Positions 18,135 through 25,892 of a stretch of 64,000 nt of DNA are shown here, in pieces (within the stretch, counting starts at the first letter, position 1; each line of letters starts with the position of its first letter). The translations under genes were made by a program, and so were the position numbers. Source of the stretch: Acidovorax sp. NCPPB 4044 (GTDB lineage Bacteria > Pseudomonadota > Gammaproteobacteria > Burkholderiales > Burkholderiaceae_C); NCBI RefSeq assembly GCF_028069655.1, contig NZ_JAMCOS010000001.1, positions 1,518,001 to 1,582,000 on the forward strand, written 5' to 3'. The notes below the pieces were generated by a model that worked only from the letters and a program-made list of their open reading frames with translations, searched no databases and was not told the DNA's origin.

Positions 18135-19291
18135 TCGACCTGCTCAGCCGGGGCGAGGACAGTCGGCAGCAGTTCAAGACGGACATCAACAACGCCGACG
18201 CCTTGGCAGCAGAGATCGTTGCCTTCAGCAACACCGCTGGTGGTCGCATCTTCATTGGGGTGAACGACGACGGTTCGGTGCGCGGTCTATCCGGCGCCGA
18301 CGTTGCTCGTCTCAACATGCTCATCGCCAACGTGGCCTCGCAGGTCGTGCGTCCCGCCGTGAACCCGCTCACGGAAAACGTGCCCCACCCGGCAGGCACG
18401 GTGCTGGTGCTCTCCATCGCTGAAGGCGTCAACAAGCCCTACATGGACAAGAACGGCGCGATTTGGGTGAAGAACGGCTCGGACAAGCGCCGCGCCACCT
18501 CGCGCGAGGAATTGCAGCGCCTGTTCCAGCAGGCGGGTTTGGTGCACGCCGACGAAACGCCCGTAGCGGGCTTGAGCGCGGGCGATGTGGACATGCCCTA
18601 TTTCGAAACCTTCTTCGAGCAGCAATTCGGTGAGCCGCTCGCCCAGCATAACCAGCCGCTGCCGCAGTTGCTGACCAATATGAACCTGATGAACCAGGGG
18701 CAGCTCAACGTGGCGGGCGGTCTGCTGTTCGCCAAATCACCGCACTACGCGCTACCCGCCTTCGTCGTCAAGGCCGTCGCCTTTGTCGGCACCCAGATTG
18801 AGGACGAACGCTACATCGACAGCCGCGACATCGTCGGCAAGCTGGCCGACGTGTTCCAGCAGACGCTGGGCTTTATCGTCGCTAACACCCGCGCCGCGCA
18901 GGGCGAGCAGGGCTTCAACTCCCAGGGGCAGCCTGAGATTCCCCGCATCGTCTGGGAAGAACTGGTCGCCAACGCCCTTATTCACCGCGACTACTTCGTC
19001 AGCGCGCCGATCCGCGTACTGGTCTTCGCGGATCGTGTCGAGATCATCAGCCCTGGCCACCTGCCCAACAACCTGACTATCGAGAACATCAAGGCCGGCA
19101 ACTCCAATATGCGCAACCCCATCCTGGCGTCCTTTGCCGCCAAGCTCCTGCCTTATCGCGGATTGGGTAGCGGCCTGCTGCGCTCACTGAGGGCATGGCC
19201 GCAGATCGAACTCATCGATGATCGGGCCGGCAACCTGTTCAAGGCTATCGTGGCGCGTCCCAGTGTGCTGGAGCTAGCCGGAGGTTCTTGA
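18116..19291 (+). CDS. AlbA_2 (Schlafen-like) / HATPase_4 protein
   Basis: This 391-residue protein starts within the trlF gene. The N-terminal domain, about residues 1-130, is an AlbA_2/Schlafen-type nucleic-acid-binding domain (SRQQFKTDINNADALAAEIVAFSNTAGGRIFIGV). The C-terminal half carries the divergent ATPase motif typical of its partner domain: VWEELVANALIHRDY near residues 282-296, RVEIISPGHLPNNLT near 310-324 and RGLGSGLLRSL near 350. Such proteins are usually called putative transcriptional regulators, but Schlafen-like domains can also be RNases. The physical coupling to TrlF and a type III R-M pair suggests a defence or regulatory role in that operon. Confidence 0.8.
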   Translation: METTELIDLLSRGEDSRQQFKTDINNADALAAEIVAFSNTAGGRIFIGVNDDGSVRGLSGADVARLNMLIANVASQVVRPAVNPLTENVPHPAGTVLVLSIAEGVNKPYMDKNGAIWVKNGSDKRRATSREELQRLFQQAGLVHADETPVAGLSAGDVDMPYFETFFEQQFGEPLAQHNQPLPQLLTNMNLMNQGQLNVAGGLLFAKSPHYALPAFVVKAVAFVGTQIEDERYIDSRDIVGKLADVFQQTLGFIVANTRAAQGEQGFNSQGQPEIPRIVWEELVANALIHRDYFVSAPIRVLVFADRVEIISPGHLPNNLTIENIKAGNSNMRNPILASFAAKLLPYRGLGSGLLRSLRAWPQIELIDDRAGNLFKAIVARPSVLELAGGS

Positions 19292-19353
19292 CTGCTCGGC
19301 TGGGAGGAAGTGGATAGGTTTCTGGTTTTTCGGACCGTCGCTATGGTGTCAAC

Positions 19354-19551
19354 ATGAAACTGCACGAAGAGAACGAACCGTTCTTCATCACTGAGGGCAT
19401 GGCCGCCGAGATGGCTGCTGCCGGCTACGAGTTCAAGCCTCCTGGCCATGCCAGAACGAAGAGCGTCCGCGATCTGTACGGATGGCAGCCCGGGGAGACT
19501 CTGGAAGAGGCCATTGCCCGGCACCAGCGCAGGCAGTGTTCATCCTCTTGA
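19354..19551 (+). CDS. Small hypothetical protein near island junction
   Basis: The frame encodes 65 residues beginning MKLHEENEPFFITEGMAAEM and including KSVRDLYGWQPGETLEEAIARH. Composition is protein-like but there is no clear Shine-Dalgarno and I recognise no family. It lies between the restriction operon and the integrase region and might be a truncated chromosomal gene cut by insertion of the element. Confidence 0.35.
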   Translation: MKLHEENEPFFITEGMAAEMAAAGYEFKPPGHARTKSVRDLYGWQPGETLEEAIARHQRRQCSSS

Positions 19552-19951
19552 TCTGAGCATGGCACTTTTCATGGCATCAATTAGGTGTCAATTCATAAGT
19601 TGTTGCTATAAAACGAGTTTTTATGCTTATAGATAATCGAGTGGGAGTGAAATCAGGTCCTTCGGGGACTATCGCTACCTATCGAAAATCCGACGTAACG
19701 TGTTGATTTCAAAGGAAATACGTCACGGCAGCTATCGGCGACTATCGCCGGGCAGCGAAACGGATTGACGGTAGAGGTGACGGTAGAAACCGGAGGCCGG
19801 ATTAAGACCTCCTTGTTTACTATCGAGACCAAATCGGTCTTTGACGGTAAATCACTCCTCTGGAAAGCTTGTTTCATGCGGCTTTCCAGGCATCAGCAGG
19901 TCTCCTGACCCCTGACGGTAAAAGCCGTCATGAACAGGAGGAAAAACCTCG
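19552..19951. promoter_or_regulatory. Integrase leader with arm-site-like repeats and probable left element end
   Basis: The 400 bp before int contain two families of short repeats. TGACGGTA(G/A)A occurs at 19766, 19778, 19842 and 19913, with a fifth copy inside the gene at 20031. CTATCG occurs five times (around 19669, 19679, 19732, 19742 and 19820). Direct repeats of this type beside a tyrosine recombinase gene are typical arm-type binding sites. CTTTTCAT at 19564 differs by one base from the TTTTTYAT core reported for Tn4371-family elements, so the left end may be near there, but the core is not proven. GGAGG just before 19952 is the int ribosome-binding site. Confidence 0.5.
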
Positions 19952-21208
19952 ATGCTTACCGACACCGCGCTGCGCAATTTGAAGCCTAAGTCATTGACTT
20001 ATAAGGCTTCTGACCGGGATGGGATGTACGTGACGGTATCGCCCACCGGTACCGTCACCTTCCGCTTCGATTACCGTCTCAACGGCCGCCGCGAGACCCT
20101 GACCATCGGCCGCTACGGGCCGGCGGGCATTTCGCTGGGGATGGCCCGTGAAAAGCTGCTGGACGCCAAGAAGGCCGTCGCCCAGGGCAAGTCTCCGGCG
20201 CACGAGAAACAGCGCGAGAAGCGCCGCCTGACCGCCGCCAAAAACTTCGGCGACATGACCGCCCAGTGGCTGGCCGGTGCACGGATGGCCGACAGCACGC
20301 GAGCGATGCGCAAGAGCATCGTCGATCGGGACATCCTGCCAGCGTTCCAGAACCGCCTGCTCAACGAAATCACCGCCGATGACTTGCGCGCCTTGTGCGG
20401 CAAGGTGAAGGGGAGGGGCGCCCCGGCCACCGCGGTGCATGTCCGCGACATCGTGAAGCAGGTCTATGCCTTCGCCATGCTGCATGGGGAGAAGGTGGAC
20501 AACCCGGCGGCCGACGTGGGCGCGGCCTCGATTGCGACCTTCGTACCCAAGGACCGTGCCTTGTCGCCGTTGGAGATCCGTTTGATGTCGCGGCAGATGG
20601 AGTCGGTAGCCACGTATCCGACCATCCGCTTGGCGCTGCGCATGATCCTGCTGACGCTGGTGCGCAAGAGCGAGCTGATCGAGGCCACCTGGGATGAGGT
20701 TGATTTCGAGAACGCGACCTGGACCATTCCGAAGCAGCGGATGAAAGGGCGCAATCCGCATGTGGTCTACCTGTCGCGCCAGGCGTTGGACATCCTGGTG
20801 GCGCTGCATACCTGCGCGGCTGGCTCGAAATTCGTGCTGCCGTCGCGCTATGACTCCGACCGCTGCATGTCCCACGCGACCCTCAACCGGGTCACTCAGA
20901 TCGTGGCGCAGCGGGCCAAGGCTGCAGGTCTGCCTCTGGAGCCGTTCACCGTCCATGATCTGCGCCGCACGGGCTCGACGCTGCTCAACGAGATCGGGTT
21001 CAACCGCGACTGGATCGAGAAGTGCCTTGCGCACGAGGAGGGGCGTTCTTCGCGCTCGATTTACAACAAGGCCGAATACGCCGAACAGCGGCGCCACATG
21101 CTGCAGGAGTGGGCCAGCATGGTCGATGCCTGGATCGACGGGCAGACCTACGTTCCAAAGCTGATGCCGGAGCACGTGGTCGTGCCGGTGTTGAGTTCGT
21201 TGGCCTGA
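19952..21208 (+). CDS. int: Tyrosine site-specific integrase
   Basis: This 418-residue integrase has the DUF4102-type arm-binding N-terminus (SLTYKASDRDGMYVTVSPTG), a SAM-like core-binding domain, and a catalytic domain with Arg in LVRKSELIEATW near residue 237, HDLRR near 334-338, and the nucleophile Tyr in RSIYNKAEY near residue 371. It would excise and integrate the ICE at its attachment core. It stands at the left end of the mobile region, transcribed inward, with repeats resembling arm sites upstream. GGAGG before 19952 fixes the start. Confidence 0.92.
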   Translation: MLTDTALRNLKPKSLTYKASDRDGMYVTVSPTGTVTFRFDYRLNGRRETLTIGRYGPAGISLGMAREKLLDAKKAVAQGKSPAHEKQREKRRLTAAKNFGDMTAQWLAGARMADSTRAMRKSIVDRDILPAFQNRLLNEITADDLRALCGKVKGRGAPATAVHVRDIVKQVYAFAMLHGEKVDNPAADVGAASIATFVPKDRALSPLEIRLMSRQMESVATYPTIRLALRMILLTLVRKSELIEATWDEVDFENATWTIPKQRMKGRNPHVVYLSRQALDILVALHTCAAGSKFVLPSRYDSDRCMSHATLNRVTQIVAQRAKAAGLPLEPFTVHDLRRTGSTLLNEIGFNRDWIEKCLAHEEGRSSRSIYNKAEYAEQRRHMLQEWASMVDAWIDGQTYVPKLMPEHVVVPVLSSLA

Positions 21209-21268
21209 AGTAGTGGTCAGGTTGTCACTTGACAACCTTGCCAATCATTCCCATACTGGAGACTGTTG

Positions 21269-21544
21269 ATGGCCCGTTCCTCTCATCCGAAGAAAGAGGT
21301 CGAGGAAGCACTCAGGCATGCCGAAGGGCAGGGTTGGCGCGTGGAGGTCGGCGGCAGCCACGCCTGGGGGCGGATTTACTGTCCGTACAACGACGCGGAG
21401 TGCCGCTGCGGCGAGTTTTGCATCACCAGTGTGTGGAGCACGCCGAAGAACCCAGGAAACCACGCACGCGCCTTGCGGCGCGTCGTGGATAACTGCACGA
21501 CGCACCCCACGCAGCAGGAGGCAGCCGACGATGCCGAGGAATAG
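21269..21544 (+). CDS. HicA-like small protein (putative toxin)
   Basis: The 91-residue protein reads MARSSHPKKEVEEALRHAEG and then GWRVEVGGSHAWGRIYCPYN. The segment ending G-S-H followed by a strand resembles the HicA mRNA-interferase core, where the His is catalytic. The remainder has a Cys cluster (CPYNDAECRCGEFC) not usual for HicA, so this is a divergent variant. The next gene, 4 bp downstream, could be its antitoxin. Confidence 0.55.
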   Translation: MARSSHPKKEVEEALRHAEGQGWRVEVGGSHAWGRIYCPYNDAECRCGEFCITSVWSTPKNPGNHARALRRVVDNCTTHPTQQEAADDAEE

Positions 21545-21548
21545 CGCA

Positions 21549-22073
21549 ATGGAATACACCTTCACCTTGAAATACCAGCTCGCCGATGATGACCGCGACC
21601 CGGGTGCGCTGGTCGAGCGCTTGGGCGAAGCCGGCTGCGACGATGCCCTGGTCGGCATCGGGCAGCCGGGGCGGCTCGCGCTCGAGTTCACCCGCGAGGC
21701 GGACAGTGCGGACGCGGCCGTGCGCAGCGCGCTGGCGGATGTGCGGCGCGCCGCGCCGTCGGCCAGACTGATCGAGGTCGCGCCGGATTTGGTCGGGCTG
21801 ACCGATGTAGCCGACATCGTGGGCGTGTCGCGGCAGAACATGCGCAAGCTGATGCTGGCCCATCCGGGCAGCTTCCCGGCCCCGGTGCATGAAGGCAGTG
21901 CGTCGATCTGGCACTTAGCGGATGTGTTGGCCTGGCTGCAAGCCAAGGGCAGCTACTCGCTGGCCAAGGACGTTCTGGAGGTGTCGCGCGCGGCCTTGGA
22001 GGTCAATGTGGCCAAGGAGGGGCGGCGCCTATCGCGCTCGGCTTCCAAGGAGTTGGAAGCTCTCGTTGGATGA
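21549..22073 (+). CDS. HTH protein, putative antitoxin of HicA-like gene
   Basis: The start at 21549 has AGGA eight bases upstream; an ATG at 21531 that overlaps the previous gene is an alternative. Of 174 residues, the first 80 resemble a small alpha/beta HicB-like fold (MEYTFTLKYQLADDDRDPGA). Residues about 80-135 carry a DNA-binding helix-turn-helix (GLTDVADIVGVSRQNMRKLM, then WHLADVLAWL). This domain order suits an autorepressing antitoxin for the HicA-like protein. Toxin activity for the pair is inference. Confidence 0.6.
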   Translation: MEYTFTLKYQLADDDRDPGALVERLGEAGCDDALVGIGQPGRLALEFTREADSADAAVRSALADVRRAAPSARLIEVAPDLVGLTDVADIVGVSRQNMRKLMLAHPGSFPAPVHEGSASIWHLADVLAWLQAKGSYSLAKDVLEVSRAALEVNVAKEGRRLSRSASKELEALVG

Positions 22074-22091
22074 GGGTGTCCGTCGCCGGCT

Positions 22092-22478
22092 TCATTCCTG
22101 ACCGGAACCCGCCCGAACAGGGCGTTTTCTTCGTAGGTGGACATCCGGCTTGGCGGCACAGATGCGAGGGGCCTGCTTGCGCTCCTCGATCCAGGCCTCC
22201 ACTTCGGCCAGGTCCCACACCACGCAGCGCGGCGTCAGATTGAAGCGCCTTGGAAACTCGCCGCGGCGCTCCATTTCGTAGATCGTCGTTTCGGCCAGAG
22301 GGACGATCTGCCGCAGCTCATGACGGCGGATGCTGCGACGAAATGGCAGCGCGCCGTGTTTCGGGAACTGCGGGAGATCGCCGTAGGCGTTCGAGCCGGG
22401 CAAGGGAAGCGAGACGGGTTGCGGGCGCATCCCGGCACTGCTGTCTCGGCCGATTTTCTCTGACGAGTTATTCTCCAT
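22092..22478 (-). CDS. AlpA-family DNA-binding regulator
   Basis: The start at 22478 (MENNSSEKIGRDSS) is chosen because GGAG lies six bases upstream; longer in-frame starts at 22490 and 22541 lack this. The 128-residue protein has a disordered N-terminus and an AlpA-type winged helix: RRHELRQIVPLAETTIYEME, then RFNLTPRCVVWDLAEVEAWI. AlpA proteins control excision and expression genes of integrated elements, consistent with the nearby integrase. It is divergent from the nuclease operon at 22616 and could repress that promoter as well. Confidence 0.8.
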   Translation of the reverse strand: MENNSSEKIGRDSSAGMRPQPVSLPLPGSNAYGDLPQFPKHGALPFRRSIRRHELRQIVPLAETTIYEMERRGEFPRRFNLTPRCVVWDLAEVEAWIEERKQAPRICAAKPDVHLRRKRPVRAGSGQE

Positions 22479-22615
22479 GTCGAACTCCATGGTTGTTCGG
22501 CGATATGTCTTGCCACCGTATGACGATATGGTGGCTTTCACTGGCTATCGCGGAAACTCACAGGAGCGTAGAGAGGCGTACTGAAGACAAACGGCCAGGG
22601 GAAGAGGGGGAGAAC

Positions 22616-23554
22616 ATGGCGACGGTAACGGTTTCTCCGATTCATTTCGAAGACTACAGCGGCCCCCAGTTTGAGCGCTTGGTCTTTGCGTATCACGTGC
22701 GCGCTGGCTGGAGTGACCTGATCTGGCACGGTCAATCGGGAGGCGACCAAGGGCGGGACATCTCGGGTATCGAGCTATTCGATGGCCAACCGCCACGCAA
22801 GACCGTCATCCAATGCGCGAACAGGGACACGCTGACCTTGGCGAAAGCCAAGGGCGATATGACCAAGGCGGTCAAGGCCGCTGCCGGGACGCCGGATGCC
22901 TTCAAGTTCGTCTCTCGTGGCGCTGTTTCGGACACCGGTCGAATACGGATCGGGCAAGCCGCAGCTTCCCTTGGGATTGCTCATGTGACGATATGGTCCG
23001 GCGTGGAATTCGAGGAAAACCTGCGGCTTCGTGCCGAGTTCCTGCTGCATCGTTTCGTTCAAGGTATCGAATTTCCCGACGCTGAAACGGAGATCCGAAA
23101 GTTCGTGGACGACTTCACTGACCTTTCGGATGCCGATGCGCTGCAATTGATGGCGGCTGTGTTCGACCGGCCTGCCTTTCGCACGCCGTTTCAACAGGAA
23201 AGCTCCTTGCCTGACTTCAAGCAGGCGGTCGAAGACACCATTGGCGCACTCAACACGGGCGTTTGGCGGACGCGCGAGGGCAACGAGATCAGGCGTATTC
23301 CTTCGATCCACCATCTTCAAGATCAACGCATTCAAGCGGTGCTTGCAAACGTGGTCCGTCAGGTCGATGAGCTACGCCGCATCTTCGTGACCCGTCTCAA
23401 GGACGGAGAGATCAGGCACTGCGGATGCGGTCAGGCGAAGTGCCCTACGTACATGCTCACGGATCGCGTTGCCGACGAACTGGACGAAGCCCGACGGAGA
23501 ATTCTGACGACGTTTCGATCGGTGCACTCGTCCTTTAATGTGAGTCTTCTGTAG
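22616..23554 (+). CDS. Mrr-like restriction endonuclease-domain protein
   Basis: A purine-rich ribosome-binding site (GAAGAGGGGGAG) supports the start at 22616. The first 110 residues of this 312-residue protein resemble a restriction-endonuclease-like fold: GPQFERLVFAYHV, then SGGDQGRDISGIELFDG (candidate metal-binding Asp), then KTVIQCANR where a Q-x-K strand normally stands, although here the Lys position is not conserved. A late Cys cluster (HCGCGQAKCPTYM) near residue 280 could bind metal. It heads a tightly spaced operon with a broken nuclease gene and two HEPN-type genes, suggesting phage or plasmid defence. Confidence 0.6.
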   Translation: MATVTVSPIHFEDYSGPQFERLVFAYHVRAGWSDLIWHGQSGGDQGRDISGIELFDGQPPRKTVIQCANRDTLTLAKAKGDMTKAVKAAAGTPDAFKFVSRGAVSDTGRIRIGQAAASLGIAHVTIWSGVEFEENLRLRAEFLLHRFVQGIEFPDAETEIRKFVDDFTDLSDADALQLMAAVFDRPAFRTPFQQESSLPDFKQAVEDTIGALNTGVWRTREGNEIRRIPSIHHLQDQRIQAVLANVVRQVDELRRIFVTRLKDGEIRHCGCGQAKCPTYMLTDRVADELDEARRRILTTFRSVHSSFNVSLL

Positions 23555-23560
23555 GCGAGC

Positions 23561-24046
23561 ATGGCAATGGCGTTGTCCGAAGATCAGATTTAGTATCTCA
23601 ACCGTCATGCGCCGGGCGAGGCTGTAGCACGCGCGCTGTTCGAACTACTGCGCAATGACCATGACTTGCTCGGCATCGACGCAAATGAACGATCCATCAC
23701 CTTTCGCTTCGCGATGTATCTCCAACAATATTTTCCTGATTGGAGCGTGGATTGCGAATACAACCGAGACGGCATTGAACCAAAGCGGCTCGGACATCTG
23801 GAGCTGTACCCGGACAGCGAAGACGTTGAGGCGAAGACCGTATTCCCAGATGTGATCGTTCATCGGCGAGGCACAAGAAGGAACTTTCTGGTCTTGGAGT
23901 TCAAGAAGTCAACGAGCCGCGTTGACCGACAGATCGACCTTCGGAAACTTTGGGGCTACAAGCAGCAGCTTGGTTACGAGCATGCCCTGTTTGTGGAGGT
24001 CGGCACCGAGGGGCAGGCGATCATCACCATGCTTGAATGGGCTTGA
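23561..24046 (+). pseudogene. PD-(D/E)xK nuclease gene interrupted by an in-frame amber codon
   Basis: From ATG 23561, 6 bp after the previous stop, the frame reads MAMALSEDQI, then TAG (23591-23593), then YLNRHAPGEAVARALFELLR and continues open to 24046. The downstream part contains FPDVIVHRRG followed by FLVLEFKKSTSR, a PD...ExK nuclease signature, and DLRKLWGYKQQLGYEHALFV. The coding character is continuous across the TAG, which could arise from CAG by one transition, so I read it as a nonsense mutation. Restart at TTG 23666 would give 126 residues that keep the active site but lose the N-terminal helices. Sequencing error or natural suppression are alternatives. Confidence 0.6.
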
Positions 24047-24064
24047 GAGGCGTCAGGGAAACTA

Positions 24065-24880
24065 ATGACACGTATCCCACTGTTCAGTTCGCAGCATCTT
24101 GAAGCTGCGTGTCGGGTGCTCGCCGATACCGAGCGCGGCTTGAGTGGTACGCAAATCGAGCGCTTGCTGCAAGAGATCGAGGTCGCGGACACTTCGCCAG
24201 GCATGACAAAGTGGAAGCGGCTGTTCAATGCGTTGGCTGGTGCGCAGAACCAGCATCAGTTCGGCAACCATCTCATCATGTTCATCAACCGTGCGATGAA
24301 CCCAGTGAACTACGCCCGCGACGCTGCGGCGTTCGCATGGCGGCGCGACGAACTCAATGTGGTCCTTGCCTTCTCCGGCTTTTACGTGCGCGAAGATGGC
24401 AGGGTTGGGTACGCTGATAAGGCCACAACGCTTGATGCAGCGCGCGCACGAGCTGGACGGCTTAAGGCCGCGCTGGAAAGCCGCGTCGTCCACGCGGAGG
24501 TGCTGAACTATTGCCGTGCCGAACTGCTGGACGAAAACTACTTCCATGCCGTTTTCGAGGCAACGAAAGGCGTTGCAGAGCGGATTCGCCTACTGTCGGG
24601 TTTGAACGGTGATGGCGCTGACCTGGTGAACAAAGCATTCGCGGGCCAGCAGCCCGTTCTTGTCTTGGGGCCACTCTCCACCGAGTCCGAGAAGAGCGAG
24701 CAGAAAGGCTTTGCCAATTTGCTGATTGGCCTGTTCGGTGCGGTGCGCAATCCTCTGGCCCATGCACCCAAGACGAATTGGCCCATGTCCGAACAAGACG
24801 CACTGGACATCCTGACCCTGGTATCGCTGATTCACCGCAAGCTGGACGGCACCATGAAGGCAACTGCCGTTTCTCCGTAA
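24065..24880 (+). CDS. TIGR02391-type (Ymh) HEPN protein
   Basis: This 271-residue protein has a TIGR02391/Ymh-type C-terminal domain: VLNYCRAELLDENYFHAVFEA near residues 150-170, then GFANLLIGLFGAVRNPLAHAPKTNW. The RNPLAH segment (Arg228 to His233) is the R-x4-H motif of HEPN ribonucleases. The N-terminal 130 residues are a helical region of unknown role (LSGTQIERLLQEIE). HEPN proteins often act as abortive-infection RNases. It is third in an operon of nucleases and another HEPN gene. Confidence 0.72.
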   Translation: MTRIPLFSSQHLEAACRVLADTERGLSGTQIERLLQEIEVADTSPGMTKWKRLFNALAGAQNQHQFGNHLIMFINRAMNPVNYARDAAAFAWRRDELNVVLAFSGFYVREDGRVGYADKATTLDAARARAGRLKAALESRVVHAEVLNYCRAELLDENYFHAVFEATKGVAERIRLLSGLNGDGADLVNKAFAGQQPVLVLGPLSTESEKSEQKGFANLLIGLFGAVRNPLAHAPKTNWPMSEQDALDILTLVSLIHRKLDGTMKATAVSP

Positions 24881-24997
24881 GGGTACCCATCGCAGATGGC
24901 TGCTGACAACGCGAGGGAAGCCACCGATGGGCTGTGGAGAAAGCACAGGTCTCATAAGAGCCAAGCTGAGTTAGATTGTTCTTTTCAAGGGGCAGCA

Positions 24998-25759
24998 ATG
25001 AACTATGAACTCTTGGAGGATTCGGCATGGCGCGGCCCTCTCATGCTGGCGATGCAGCGCGCCATCGTGGCCGATTTCAACTCGACGGATTGGCAAGAGC
25101 TTGGCTACCTGACAGGGTTCCACGACTACATTCGTGGACACGCCCGGCTGCTGCGAAGTTTGGGGTTCGGGGACAAAGACTACGGTGCCTGTGTCTTTCA
25201 GGCGCTCGAGTATTTTGCGAACAACGATATCCAGGCCTTGGTTGCCGTCGTAGATCATCCTAAGGTCCGCCCGCATCTTGAACGGGATCAGGCGGCCAAA
25301 CTGATTGAACTGGGATACCGGGCGGGGCATGTTCCCGCTGTGCTGCCGACTGTTTCTGCCTCGGAGGTCGTGCGTCTCGCTCTGCAAGACGCCGATCACT
25401 TGCTTTCTACATCGGGGGCGCCGAGTGCGATTGATCGCCTTCACACCGCCATGCACGGATACCTGAAGTCCACTTGCCAGGACTGTGCGATCTCGCTCCC
25501 CGAAGGGGCGACGCTCACGCAGGCCTACAAAGCGCTTCGTGCTCACCATCCAGCATTGCAGTCGCTAGGGGCGCATGACGGGGAGATCGGCAGAGTCCTG
25601 GCGTCATTTGCATCCGTTCTCGATGCGCTCAACACCCTCCGCAACCATGGAAGTGTCGCCCATCCCAACGACGACATTGTTGAGCGGGCCGAGGGCGAAT
25701 TGGTGGTCAATGCCGTCCGAACGATCTTTCACTACTTGAGCCAGAAGATTCGTTCGTGA
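24998..25759 (+). CDS. Abi_C (abortive infection) HEPN protein
   Basis: AAGGGGCAGC lies just before the start at 24998. The 253-residue protein has an N-terminal module (LGYLTGFHDYIRGHARLLRS) and an Abi_C-type C-terminal domain: DRLHTAMHGYLKSTCQDCAI near residue 150 and ALNTLRNHGSVAHPNDD, where Arg215 and His222 form an R-x6-H HEPN motif. Abi_C proteins are linked to phage exclusion. It ends the operon and converges on the CHAT-domain gene. Confidence 0.75.
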   Translation: MNYELLEDSAWRGPLMLAMQRAIVADFNSTDWQELGYLTGFHDYIRGHARLLRSLGFGDKDYGACVFQALEYFANNDIQALVAVVDHPKVRPHLERDQAAKLIELGYRAGHVPAVLPTVSASEVVRLALQDADHLLSTSGAPSAIDRLHTAMHGYLKSTCQDCAISLPEGATLTQAYKALRAHHPALQSLGAHDGEIGRVLASFASVLDALNTLRNHGSVAHPNDDIVERAEGELVVNAVRTIFHYLSQKIRS

Positions 25760-25892
25760 TCGCAGGATGTCGGCACCTTTATGCCGTCAAGTTCTCGGGG
25801 ATCGCAGCCGGCCAAACACGGGCCTTCGACCTCGATCCTAGATGCAACGTATGCGTCCAGCCGAGTCAAGTTTGATCTGAAGCCTGCCACCC

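Noticed and set aside
23591..23593. Recoding of UAG as pyrrolysine or readthrough
   Set aside because: No pyl genes or readthrough signals are in view. A simple nonsense mutation explains the data better.
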